Shown in pieces: positions 1 through 6,998 of a DNA stretch of 8,654 bases. The notes under the pieces were generated by a model, which saw only the letters and a program-made list of their open reading frames with translations, was not told the origin of the DNA and ran no database searches. This stretch comes from Chloroflexota bacterium. Its GTDB lineage: Bacteria; Chloroflexota; Anaerolineae; J102. The position numbers and the translations under genes are program-made. Positions within the stretch are counted from its first letter, which is position 1, and every line of letters begins with the position of its first letter. The stretch lies in contig JAADFV010000073.1 in NCBI GenBank assembly GCA_013152695.1, positions 1 through 8,654 of the forward strand, given 5' to 3'.

Positions 1-1066
1 GCAGGGGCTGATTGTATCGTCCTCTGTGATACCAATGGCGGTTCGCTTCCCTGGGATATCGAACGTGTGATTGGGGAAGTACGAGCGGCTGGAATCAGTA
101 CACCGTTAGGAATTCATGCCCACAATGATGGCGAAGTGGGGGTTGCCAATGCTCTTGCCGCGGTCCGTGCCGGTGTCGTCCATGTCCAGGGAACGATTAA
201 CGGCTATGGAGAACGATGTGGTAACAGTAATTTGATTAGCATCATTGCCAACCTGAACCTGAAAATGGGGGCAAATACGCTCACTCCCGAGCAATTACAG
301 CATCTCACAGAAGTGGCCAACTATGTTAGCGAACGCGCCAATCTTCCTCCCGATGACCATGCCCCTTTTGTCGGTAAGAGTGCATTTGCCCACAAAGGCG
401 GCATTCATGTCAATGCCATCCTCAAAAACGTTGATAGCTACCAACATATCGATCCTGCTCTTGTGGGCAACGAGATGCGCATTGTTGTCTCGGATTTATC
501 GGGAAAAGACAATATCGCGGCCAAACGGGAACAATTCAAACTCAAAGGCATTTCGCGCGACCAGGAAAAAGAGGTCTTGCAGCAAAATCAAGCAGCTGGA
601 AAACCAGGGCTATGCTTTCGAAACGGCCGATGCTTCCGTCGAACTCCTGCTGCGCCGTACACGTGCCGATTATAAGCCGCCTTTCGAGATGATCGACTTC
701 ACCACCAATGTCGAACATCGCCGTGGTCGCGGACTTTTCTCGGAGGCGACCGTGAAAGTGCGTATTGGTGATACCCTTTATCACGAAGTTGCAGAAGGTA
801 ATGGGCCCGTCAATGCTTTGAACCTGGCTTTGCGCAAAGCCCTGGAACGTTTTTACCCGCAACTCAAAGACGTCCATCTCACCGATTACAAGGTACGTAT
901 CCTCGACACCCACAGGGCAACTGCTGCTACTACTCGCGTCCTTATCGACTTTCGCGATAGTGAACGGCGTTGGACGACGGTGGGGGCCAGCACCAACATC
1001 ATCGATGCAAGCTGGCAGGCTTTGGCCGATGGTCTGGAATTTGCCTTGCTCAATAACCAATCCTGA
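1..1066 (+). CDS. cimA: (R)-citramalate synthase, 5'-truncated by the window edge and interrupted by a frameshift
   Basis: Condenses pyruvate and acetyl-CoA to (R)-citramalate, the first step of the threonine-independent isoleucine pathway, in the cytoplasm. The first reading frame (1 to about 585) carries the end of the catalytic barrel: the HAHND metal-binding motif (117-131), the GTINGYGERCGNSNL signature (190-234) and GKSAFAHKGGIHVNAI (373-420). The second frame (about 587-1066) carries the C-terminal LeuA-type regulatory domain, with LTDYKVRILD and TTVGASTNIIDASWQAL, wording typical of CimA rather than LeuA. The two halves join if one A is removed from the A4 run at 584-587, giving about 354 residues. 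A full enzyme has roughly 520-540, so about 175 N-terminal residues lie outside the window. Without correction the first frame stops at 673-675. Both halves look well conserved, so a sequencing or assembly indel is as likely as a true pseudogene. The deacylase gene starts 6 bases downstream. Confidence 0.9.
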
Positions 1067-1072
1067 GCAGCT

Positions 1073-1573
1073 ATGAAAAATACCACGCACCCTACGGCTC
1101 TTCGTGTCCAAGAGATTGGGCGTGATCTCGGTTTGGAGATTACGGTTGTCGAGTTTAGTGAAAGCACGCGTACCGCCCCCGAAGCGGCGCATGCTGTCGG
1201 CTGTCATGTGGGCCAGATCGTTAAATCCCTCGTATTCGTGGTGGCAGGCAAGCCTGTGATCTGCCTGGTGTCGGGAGATAATCGTTTGGATGAACGCAAA
1301 CTGGCGAGGTGGGCAGGTGTGGGGCGAAAAAAGGTAAAGCGTGCAAACGCCGAAACTGTGCGCCAGGCAACTGGTTTTGCCATCGGCGGTGTCGCTCCCT
1401 TTGGCTACCCTCACGCTTTACCCCTTCTCTTCGACCAGGACTTACTGCGGTACGAGGTTGTGTGGGCAGCGGCAGGCACACCTAACACAGTATTTGCCGT
1501 GCCTCCACAAGACCTGGCAAAGGCGATCCAGGCGGAAGTGCTGGATCTATGCCAGTCGTCCCCCAATTTGTAA
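1073..1573 (+). CDS. YbaK/EbsC-family aminoacyl-tRNA deacylase
   Basis: A 166-residue single-domain protein of the YbaK/ProX family, free-standing editing enzymes that hydrolyse mischarged tRNA (for example Cys-tRNA(Pro)). Visible family features are the HVGQIVKSLVF segment with the conserved catalytic-type lysine at residue 51, CLVSGDNRLDERKL (64-77), the GGVAPFG substrate-pocket loop (105-111), and an AAGTP turn near the end (133-137). Length is normal for the family. The ATG lies 6 bases after the cimA stop, so the two genes are probably cotranscribed, although no strong Shine-Dalgarno is visible. The exact tRNA and amino acid specificity cannot be read from the sequence. Members of this family are also annotated as 'prolyl-tRNA editing protein' or simply 'YbaK/EbsC protein'. 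Confidence 0.87.
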   Translation: MKNTTHPTALRVQEIGRDLGLEITVVEFSESTRTAPEAAHAVGCHVGQIVKSLVFVVAGKPVICLVSGDNRLDERKLARWAGVGRKKVKRANAETVRQATGFAIGGVAPFGYPHALPLLFDQDLLRYEVVWAAAGTPNTVFAVPPQDLAKAIQAEVLDLCQSSPNL

Positions 1574-1598
1574 GCAGCGCTCGAGAGAGGTATGATGC

Positions 1599-1644
1599 GG
1601 GGAAACATCCCCACGGCGGGGCTCAGTTCCCACTCTTTCCCGCC
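1599..1644 (+). other. Two consecutive GC-rich hairpins before the phosphodiesterase gene
   Basis: A perfect 5-bp hairpin GGGGA-AACA-TCCCC (1599-1612) is followed at once by a 6-bp stem GGCGGG (1615-1620) pairing with CCCGCC (1639-1644). The following bases (CCCTATTTC) hold no real T run, so this is not a convincing intrinsic terminator. It may be 5'-leader structure, or it may be coding if translation begins at 1592. It lies between the deacylase stop and the preferred phosphodiesterase start at 1664. Confidence 0.3.
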
Positions 1645-1663
1645 CCCTATTTCAAACAAGCAC

Positions 1664-2905
1664 ATGACTCTCTCACTCCCACCTTCCAGTGTTCGTCCTG
1701 ACTACAAAAACGGCAACTTTGCACAACTGCCAGAACTGATCCAAGCGACGCTCAAGCATAAGCCCACTCCCCTTTTGGCTGACCACCTAAACGGCAAGGG
1801 CGATGATATCGATACGGTCATCTTCATCCTGGCCGATGCCTTTGGCTGGTCCTTCTTCCAACGCTTTGCCGATCATCCTGCCCTCGAATACTTTCGTCGC
1901 CACGGTATTGTCCAGAAACTCACGGCTCAATTCCCCTCGACGACCACTGCCCACATCACCACCTTTGCCACGGGCGTAAGTGTAGGACAGCATGGGCTGT
2001 TCGAATGGCAGTACTACGAGCCTGTCATGGACATGATGATCGTCCCCCTCTTGTTTACTTTCTCAGGGGAACGACAGCCCGAATTGTTGCGCAAGACCGG
2101 CATCCCGGCCGAACGCATCATGCCTGAGCACACTTATTATCAAACCCTGGCAGCTCAGGGCATTCACTCGACCATCTTCATTCCCGAAGCCTACCTGCAA
2201 ACATCCTATAATCGTATCATGGGCCGCGGAGCCAAAAGCATCGGCTACCACACCCTCCCCGAAGCTCTGGTCAATCTTCGTACACGAGTAAATCATCGTG
2301 GCCCAACCTGCTATTATCTCTATCATCCCCACATCGACAGCATCTGCCATCGCTACGGGCCCGACGCTCCCCAAACCGAGGCAGAAATCGACGCCTTTCT
2401 CACACTTTTTGCCCGCCACTTTCTACAAAAACTTCCCGACCGCAAGGGTAAGACCCTCCTCCTCCTTAGTGCTGACCACGGTCAAACCTACGTTGATCCG
2501 GCAAAAACTATTTACCTCAACCAAATCCCCGAATTCTCCACACTGCGTCCCTGGCTCAAAACCAACCGTCAAGGTCAACTTATGGCTCCGGGCGGCTCTC
2601 CGCGCGACATGTTCCTTTATGTCAAGGAAGACGCCTTGGAAGAAGCACAGGCTTTACTCTCGAAGATACTGAAAGATAGGGCCGATGTTTTTCGCGTAAA
2701 AGACCTTATCGATGCCGGTTTCTTCGGAGCGGAGCCGCCCTCGCAAACCTTCCTCGATCGCGTCGGCAACTTACTCATCCTGCCACGTGAGCATGAGACC
2801 GTATGGTGGTACGAAAAAGGACGGTTTGAGCAAAAATATTACGGTCATCATGGTGGTCTCAGTGCCGACGAAATGGAGATTCCCTTGCTCGCAAGCGTCT
2901 TTTAG
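1664..2905 (+). CDS. Alkaline phosphatase superfamily / type I phosphodiesterase-nucleotide pyrophosphatase protein
   Basis: A 413-residue metal-dependent phosphoesterase of the type I phosphodiesterase/nucleotide pyrophosphatase group. Landmarks fit the superfamily: the metal Asp in FILADAFG (residue 58); the Thr nucleophile region [14 protein letters not shown] (91-104) followed by QHGLFEW; the second metal set in [11 protein letters not shown] (Asp225, His229); SADHGQT (Asp271, His272); and a C-terminal GHHGGL motif (394-399). The substrate is unknown. I prefer the ATG at 1664 because family proteins often begin with a '(R/K)PDY.G' segment close to the N-terminus, here RPDYKNG at residues 11-17. 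The upstream ATGs at 1592 and 1595 sit just after AGAGAGG and would add 23-24 residues without family resemblance, overlapping the hairpins at 1599-1644. No signal peptide or membrane helix is visible, so it is probably cytoplasmic. Confidence 0.85.
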   Translation: MTLSLPPSSVRPDYKNGNFAQLPELIQATLKHKPTPLLADHLNGKGDDIDTVIFILADAFGWSFFQRFADHPALEYFRRHGIVQKLTAQFPSTTTAHITTFATGVSVGQHGLFEWQYYEPVMDMMIVPLLFTFSGERQPELLRKTGIPAERIMPEHTYYQTLAAQGIHSTIFIPEAYLQTSYNRIMGRGAKSIGYHTLPEALVNLRTRVNHRGPTCYYLYHPHIDSICHRYGPDAPQTEAEIDAFLTLFARHFLQKLPDRKGKTLLLLSADHGQTYVDPAKTIYLNQIPEFSTLRPWLKTNRQGQLMAPGGSPRDMFLYVKEDALEEAQALLSKILKDRADVFRVKDLIDAGFFGAEPPSQTFLDRVGNLLILPREHETVWWYEKGRFEQKYYGHHGGLSADEMEIPLLASVF

Positions 2906-2970
2906 TCAGATATCCTCCTATTCTCAACCTATTCTCTCTCTCTCGTTATCCCACTCCCAGGACTCCGATC

Positions 2971-4677
2971 ATGTCTGCTCATCGAACCAACGGTCATTCC
3001 ACTCGCCCTATGCGTTCCGATATCATCAAAAAAGGGTTAGACAAAGCACCCCACCGCAGTCTTTTACGCGCTACCGGCGTCAAAGAAGAGGACTTCGACA
3101 AGCCCTTCATCGCCATCGCCAACAGCTATATCGATATCATCCCCGGCCACGTCCATCTCAATAAATTCGGTGAAATCGTCAAGCAGGCTGTGCGTGAAGC
3201 GGGCGGTGTTCCATTCATCTTCAACACCATCGGCGTAGATGATGGCATTGCCATGGGCCATTTTGGTATGAAATACAGTCTACCTAGCCGCGAAATCATC
3301 GCCGACAGTGTCGAAACAATGGTGCAGGCACATCAATTCGATGCTTTAATCTGTATCCCCAACTGCGATAAAATCATCCCGGGCATGATCATGGGTGCCC
3401 TCCGCTGCAACATCCCCACTATCTTCATTTCGGGTGGGCCCATGTATGCCGGCCACACCAGCGATGGCCAAACTGTCGATCTGATCTCGGTCTTCGAAGC
3501 GGTGGGCTCGGTCTCAGCCGGGACGATGGATGAGTCACGCTTACATGAAATTGAGCAAGTGGCATGCCCGACCTGTGGTTCTTGTTCCGGTATGTTTACG
3601 GCCAATAGCATGAACTGTCTCAGTGAAGCGCTGGGCATCGCCCTGCCCGGCAATGGCACCGCCATGGCCCTGAGCGAGGAACGGGAAGCACTGGCCCGAC
3701 AGGCGGCTCGACAGATTATGACCTTGCTGGAAAAGAACATCTGCCTACGTGATATCGTCACGACCGAGGCCCTCGACAATGCCATTGCCCTGGATGTGGC
3801 CATGGGCGGCAGCACCAATACCGTACTCCACACCCTGGCCATAGCTTATGAGGCAGGTGTCGATTTTCCTCTTAGTCGTATCGACGAGATCAGCCAACGT
3901 ACTCCCAACATCTGCAAAGTATCTCCCTCCAGTGCTTATCACATGGAAGATGTGCATAAGGCAGGAGGGATTAGCGCTATTCTCTACGAACTCAGCAAAA
4001 AGCCTGGGGCCTTGCATCTCGACCAACCTACCGTAACCGGCCATACTCTGGGCGAGAACATCGCCAACCACCCCACCCAGGACCCGGCCTGCATCCGTCC
4101 TTTGGACAACGCCTACAGCGAACAAGGCGGCCTTGCCATTCTCTTTGGCAATCTTGCGCCCGAAGGTTCTGTCGTGAAAACCGCCGGCGTTAAACCTGAG
4201 ATGATGACACACACCGGTCCAGCCCGCATCTACGAGAGCCAGGACGAAGCGGTCGAAGGTATTCTGGCCGGCGAAGTTCAGGCGGGTGATGTAGTCGTGA
4301 TCCGCTATGAAGGGCCCAAAGGAGGGCCGGGGATGCAGGAAATGCTCTCGCCAACCAGCTTTATCATGGGGCAAGGCCTGGGCAACAGCGTTGCCCTGAT
4401 CACCGATGGTCGTTTTAGCGGCGGCACTCGTGGCGCCTGTGTGGGCCATGTCAGCCCCGAAGCAGCAGCAGGTGGCCCCATCGCCTTGATTGAGCCCGGC
4501 GACATGATCACCGTGGACATTCCCAATCGCCGTCTGCATCTGCACGTGGATGATGAGGAATTGGCGCGACGAAAAGCCAACTGGCAGCCCCTGGTACGCG
4601 AGAATCTACCTCGTTATCTGAGCAAATATGCCAAAATGGTGACCAGCGGTAGCCACGGCGCCGTGTTAGAATGGTAG
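2971..4677 (+). CDS. ilvD: Dihydroxy-acid dehydratase
   Basis: Dehydrates 2,3-dihydroxy-isovalerate and 2,3-dihydroxy-3-methylvalerate to the 2-keto acids that are transaminated to valine and isoleucine; an Fe-S enzyme of the IlvD/Edd family. The 568-residue protein is complete. Signatures are [11 protein letters not shown] (129-139, Cys132), [19 protein letters not shown] (198-216, Cys202 the expected cluster ligand), [13 protein letters not shown] (85-97), [14 protein letters not shown] (102-115) and a C-terminal [13 protein letters not shown] (about 474-486). At the early position where [2Fe-2S] family members have a cysteine, this protein has IIPGH (56-60, Gly), as in E. coli and Bacillus IlvD. 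This suggests the oxygen-sensitive cluster type (inference). The ATG has AGGA 8 bases upstream (2959-2962). It lies 65 bases after the phosphodiesterase and is closed by a strong terminator. Confidence 0.97.
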   Translation: MSAHRTNGHSTRPMRSDIIKKGLDKAPHRSLLRATGVKEEDFDKPFIAIANSYIDIIPGHVHLNKFGEIVKQAVREAGGVPFIFNTIGVDDGIAMGHFGMKYSLPSREIIADSVETMVQAHQFDALICIPNCDKIIPGMIMGALRCNIPTIFISGGPMYAGHTSDGQTVDLISVFEAVGSVSAGTMDESRLHEIEQVACPTCGSCSGMFTANSMNCLSEALGIALPGNGTAMALSEEREALARQAARQIMTLLEKNICLRDIVTTEALDNAIALDVAMGGSTNTVLHTLAIAYEAGVDFPLSRIDEISQRTPNICKVSPSSAYHMEDVHKAGGISAILYELSKKPGALHLDQPTVTGHTLGENIANHPTQDPACIRPLDNAYSEQGGLAILFGNLAPEGSVVKTAGVKPEMMTHTGPARIYESQDEAVEGILAGEVQAGDVVVIRYEGPKGGPGMQEMLSPTSFIMGQGLGNSVALITDGRFSGGTRGACVGHVSPEAAAGGPIALIEPGDMITVDIPNRRLHLHVDDEELARRKANWQPLVRENLPRYLSKYAKMVTSGSHGAVLEW

Positions 4678-4697
4678 ATTGAAAAAAGGTAAAAAAC

Positions 4698-4734
4698 AAA
4701 CGGCAACGCTGCTGGGCGTTGCCGTTTTTGCTTC
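4698..4734 (+). terminator. Intrinsic terminator after ilvD
   Basis: A perfect 12-bp stem (AAACGGCAACGC, 4698-4709, with GCGTTGCCGTTT, 4716-4727) has a 6-base loop TGCTGG and runs into TTTTT then GCTTCT. It starts 20 bases after the ilvD stop. It separates ilvD from the kinase gene and argues against any kinase start upstream of it. Confidence 0.93.
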
Positions 4735-4748
4735 TCTGCATTACACTA

Positions 4749-4777
4749 TTGACTGCATCCTCAATCACAACAATCAT
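4749..4777 (+). promoter_or_regulatory. Candidate sigma-70-type promoter for the deoxynucleoside kinase, possibly leaderless
   Basis: TTGACT (4749-4754, 5 of 6 consensus bases) is followed by a 17-base spacer and AATCAT (4772-4777, 4 of 6). Only 6 bases separate the -10 box from the kinase ATG at 4784, so transcription would begin at or next to the start codon. No Shine-Dalgarno is present before that ATG, which agrees with a leaderless mRNA. It lies just after the ilvD terminator, where a new promoter is expected. Confidence 0.4.
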
Positions 4778-4783
4778 CGACCT

Positions 4784-5443
4784 ATGACCAAACGATTTGT
4801 ACTCGTCGCCGGCAACATCGGTAGCGGTAAAACCTCCCTGACCGAGCGTATTGGCACCCACTTGGGGTGGCAGACCAGCTTCGAATCTGTATCTGATAAT
4901 CCCTACCTGGCTGACTTTTATAACGACATGGGGCAGTGGTCTTTCCACCTGCAAGTCTTCTTTCTGGGGCATCGCGCCCAACAGCATCTGGCCCTGGCAA
5001 ACTCACCGCAATCCGCTATTGCCGACCGTAGTATTTACGAAGATGCGCACATCTTTGTGCGAGCCTTGCATCATTTAGGCAATCTCAGCGAACGCGACAT
5101 GTTGGCCTATCGCCAGGTTTATACGCTGATCACGGCCAATCTTCCACGCCCGGATCTCCTTCTATTCCTCAAAGCACCTGTCCCTGTGCTCATGGAACGT
5201 ATTCGCCGGCGAGGCCGGGATATCGAAAGTGGTATTAGCAGCGACTATCTCAATCTACTCGCTTCCTTTTACGAAGAATGGATCGATTCCTTCGATCTCT
5301 GTCCCGTCCTCACCATTCCTTCTGAATCCCTCGACTTTGTTCATAAACCGCATCACCTCGACATCGTAATCGAGCGCATGCAGGAAAAATTGGCCGGTAA
5401 GGACCATGTCATCTTTCCCAACGGGGAAGATACATCACCCTGA
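4784..5443 (+). CDS. Deoxynucleoside kinase (deoxyadenosine/deoxyguanosine/deoxycytidine kinase family)
   Basis: A 219-residue nucleoside-salvage kinase that phosphorylates deoxynucleosides at the 5' position using NTP. It shows the P-loop GNIGSGKTS (10-18), a base-site Glu in SFESVSDNPYL (Glu34), FHLQVFFLGHR (54-64), the DRS motif within ADRSIYEDAHIF (80-91), and an Arg-rich LID, RIRRRGRDIESG (139-150). Order and length match the bacterial dNK/dGK/dAK family; base preference cannot be told from sequence. The same frame is open upstream to a TTG at 4679, but those 35 codons would run through the ilvD terminator and resemble nothing in the family, so the ATG at 4784 is chosen. It probably has its own promoter (4749-4777). 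A sigma factor gene begins 54 bases after its stop with no terminator between, so read-through is possible. Confidence 0.92.
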   Translation: MTKRFVLVAGNIGSGKTSLTERIGTHLGWQTSFESVSDNPYLADFYNDMGQWSFHLQVFFLGHRAQQHLALANSPQSAIADRSIYEDAHIFVRALHHLGNLSERDMLAYRQVYTLITANLPRPDLLLFLKAPVPVLMERIRRRGRDIESGISSDYLNLLASFYEEWIDSFDLCPVLTIPSESLDFVHKPHHLDIVIERMQEKLAGKDHVIFPNGEDTSP

Positions 5444-5497
5444 TCCCTGTATCGGCAACCTGATTGCCAGGGCATACTCCCCCAAAAGGACAAAAGG

Positions 5498-6136
5498 ATG
5501 GCAAAAGAACGGACCAATGAACAATGGCTTTCAGACCTCAAAGCAGATGAGGCCATTCGTGATGCTGCCATTCAGGATTTACTGACCTGGTTAGAGCGCA
5601 GGTTGTTATTCTATTTCCGTGAACGCAGTGATCTGGCACGCCGAAATTCTGAGGAACTCCGGCAAATGGCGGCGGATTTCGCTCAAGATAGTGTCTTGAT
5701 CATCCTGAAAAAGCTGGAGCAATTCGAGGGGCGGAGTAAATTCACGACTTGGGCTGCTAAAATCGCCGTCCATCAAGCACTGGGAGAAATGAGACGGGCA
5801 CGCTGGCGTGATGTCTCCCTTGACGAACTGACCATGGATGGCGACTTCGAGCCACGCTTCCTCGCTGGCAAACAACGCTCTCCCGAAAGCGAAGCGATCC
5901 AAAAGCAAATTGTTGCCTCTGTAATGGACGTCATGAAGAATGAATTGAGTGACAAACAGCGTTATGCCTTGTATTCTCGGCTCATTTTGAATATGCCGGC
6001 GAATATTCTTGCCGAGGAAATGAATACGAATCCTAATGCTCTTTACAAATTGATCCACGACGCCCGTAAGCGACTTAAGACACGGCTGCTCGAACGCGGT
6101 ATCAGCATCGAAGAAGCTTTGTCCGTCTTTTCCTAG
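5498..6136 (+). CDS. RNA polymerase ECF-type sigma factor (first module)
   Basis: A 212-residue two-domain sigma-70-family protein that would direct RNA polymerase to a specific promoter set. Region 2 spans roughly residues 20-104: DFAQDSVLIILKKL (60-73) for core binding, and FEGRSKFTTWAAKIAVHQAL followed by RRARWRDVSLDEL for -10 melting and recognition. Region 4 spans about 140-196, with the helix-turn-helix from NMPANILAEEMNTNPNALYK (165-184) to the basic DARKRLKTRL, the -35-binding part. The ATG is supported by AAAGGA at 5485-5490, 7 bases upstream. The next gene is a small zinc-binding anti-sigma-like protein, the usual partner arrangement. There is no TM segment and no long C-terminal extension. 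I cannot assign an ECF subgroup number from sequence alone. Confidence 0.88.
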   Translation: MAKERTNEQWLSDLKADEAIRDAAIQDLLTWLERRLLFYFRERSDLARRNSEELRQMAADFAQDSVLIILKKLEQFEGRSKFTTWAAKIAVHQALGEMRRARWRDVSLDELTMDGDFEPRFLAGKQRSPESEAIQKQIVASVMDVMKNELSDKQRYALYSRLILNMPANILAEEMNTNPNALYKLIHDARKRLKTRLLERGISIEEALSVFS

Positions 6137-6339
6137 CAATCATGTCTTTTTGATCTGTCTTGCTTCAGAAACTCACTCAGGCACACCGAATCCGGCGGGG
6201 CGATTAAAGGCGGCTAAACAGCGAACTGACCTTTTCTATCCTTGTTTGCCCCGCTCATCGCCACCTAACTTCTCGTTAGTTTCTGAGAAAGCTTCATTAA
6301 TTTCCGGTAAGAAATAAGAGTAACGAAGCATCCAATACC
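6137..6339. other. Intergenic region with several potential stem-loops between sigma factor and anti-sigma-like gene
   Basis: No gene is seen. GCGGGGC (6195-6201) can pair with GCCCCGC (6248-6254) around a 46-base loop. CTAAC-TTCTC-GTTAG (6265-6279) forms a 5-bp hairpin. TTCTC within that loop (6270-6274) could instead pair with GAGAA (6285-6289), excluding the first hairpin. No T run follows, so none is a clear terminator. The small downstream gene has no strong ribosome site; this could be its leader or promoter region. Confidence 0.3.
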
Positions 6340-6594
6340 ATGATGAAAAGCTATTCTGGAACCACCCAACCCACCTTGCTGCAAAAGCTGTTGTACATGC
6401 TCTCCCTTACAGAAGAGCGCGAACTTGGTTGTGCCGAAGTTTTCGAGCTGATGGACTACTACGTCGAGCTGGAACAAGCGGGCGAAAACGTCCAGATGCT
6501 CCTGCCACAACTGGCGCAGCATTTCCGTGTCTGTCCTGACTGTGCCGAGGAATATGAGGCATTATGTGCCATCATGAAGGTTAATGCAGCCTGA
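6340..6594 (+). CDS. Small soluble zinc-binding protein, putative ZAS-type anti-sigma factor
   Basis: An 84-residue protein with HFRVCPDC at residues 61-68, exactly the H-x3-C-x2-C signature of zinc-binding anti-sigma (ZAS) domains. Cys31 in GCAEVFELMDYYVELEQAGE is placed 30 residues upstream, as expected for the remaining zinc ligand. ZAS domains clamp between regions 2 and 4 of an ECF sigma factor and hold it inactive, and the gene lies directly downstream of one. There is no membrane helix, so the protein should be cytoplasmic; soluble ZAS proteins of the RsrA type sense thiol oxidation, but that role here is inference. Tandem ATGs at 6340 and 6343 are equivalent choices and no clear Shine-Dalgarno precedes them. 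The 203-base gap to the sigma gene is longer than usual for such pairs. Confidence 0.72.
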   Translation: MMKSYSGTTQPTLLQKLLYMLSLTEERELGCAEVFELMDYYVELEQAGENVQMLLPQLAQHFRVCPDCAEEYEALCAIMKVNAA

Positions 6595-6998
6595 CATCCC
6601 ATAAAACGTATATCACATCCTTTATTCCTCTTACGAATATTCTGAATAACACTGGTGGGGAGAGGGAAATACCAGAGCACGGATAATGGCGCTGTACAAA
6701 TGGGATGGAATCGGATGATGTCTTGGCGGGAAAGTGTCAGCTATATGCGTAACGATTTCATGATGAATATGACTTCTCTCCCTACATCCTTCCTTCTTCT
6801 ACCTCCAGTCTACTTTTCCGTTGTCAGACGGGACAAAACCCCTTAAACTAGCCGTACGGTCGCTTTCTGTTGAACACAGTTTCCAACCTGTCGGCCCGAT
6901 ATTGACTGCTGATGAAGATGCACCCGTATCTTTTGTCAGAATAATAGCGTTATAGATCGTATCAAACCACAACACTGATTCTACTCGAGCGCACGCCT
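6595..6998. other. 404-base gap without a convincing gene, upstream of the second sigma factor
   Basis: No credible coding sequence is seen. A 63-codon frame from a GTG at 6655 has no family resemblance, and its low-complexity Met/Leu/Ser make-up reads like chance. Small palindromes are present: GAATATTC near 6636-6643 and CCGTACGG at 6852-6859. The region also contains a TTGACT at 6902-6907. No T-run terminator is evident after the small anti-sigma-like gene. It probably holds the regulatory region of the following sigma operon. Confidence 0.4.
6902..6956 (+). promoter_or_regulatory. Candidate promoter region of the second sigma operon
   Basis: TTGACT (6902-6907) sits in the same ten bases, TATTGACTGC, that carry the -35 box before the kinase gene (4747-4756). 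A matching -10 is weak: TATCTT at 6927-6932 with a long 19-base spacer. AATAAT (6940-6945) and TATAGA (6951-6956) are other possible -10 boxes but lack a well-spaced -35. Several overlapping promoters, including an ECF-dependent one, are possible. Confidence 0.22.

Noticed and set aside
565..571. Programmed -1 frameshift at the GGAAAAAG stretch in cimA
   Set aside because: Restoring the frame needs a +1 shift (or -2), not -1, and CimA is not known to use recoding; an indel in an A run is simpler.
542..1414. 290-codon reverse-strand open frame
   Set aside because: It lies opposite cimA and the deacylase, both with clear family motifs, and its own translation resembles nothing recognisable.
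3745..4545. 266-codon reverse-strand open frame
   Set aside because: Antisense to the clearly conserved ilvD coding sequence.
4679..4783. N-terminal extension of the kinase from a TTG at 4679
   Set aside because: It would translate through a near-perfect intrinsic terminator and lacks family similarity; the ATG at 4784 gives the usual N-terminus just before the P-loop.
5454..5468. Hairpin GGCAA-CCTGA-TTGCC after the kinase gene
   Set aside because: Only 5 bp with no T run, so not supported as a terminator.
6655..6846. 63-codon frame from a GTG in the gap before the second sigma gene
   Set aside because: No ribosome site, no family resemblance and an unusual composition; reads like a chance frame.
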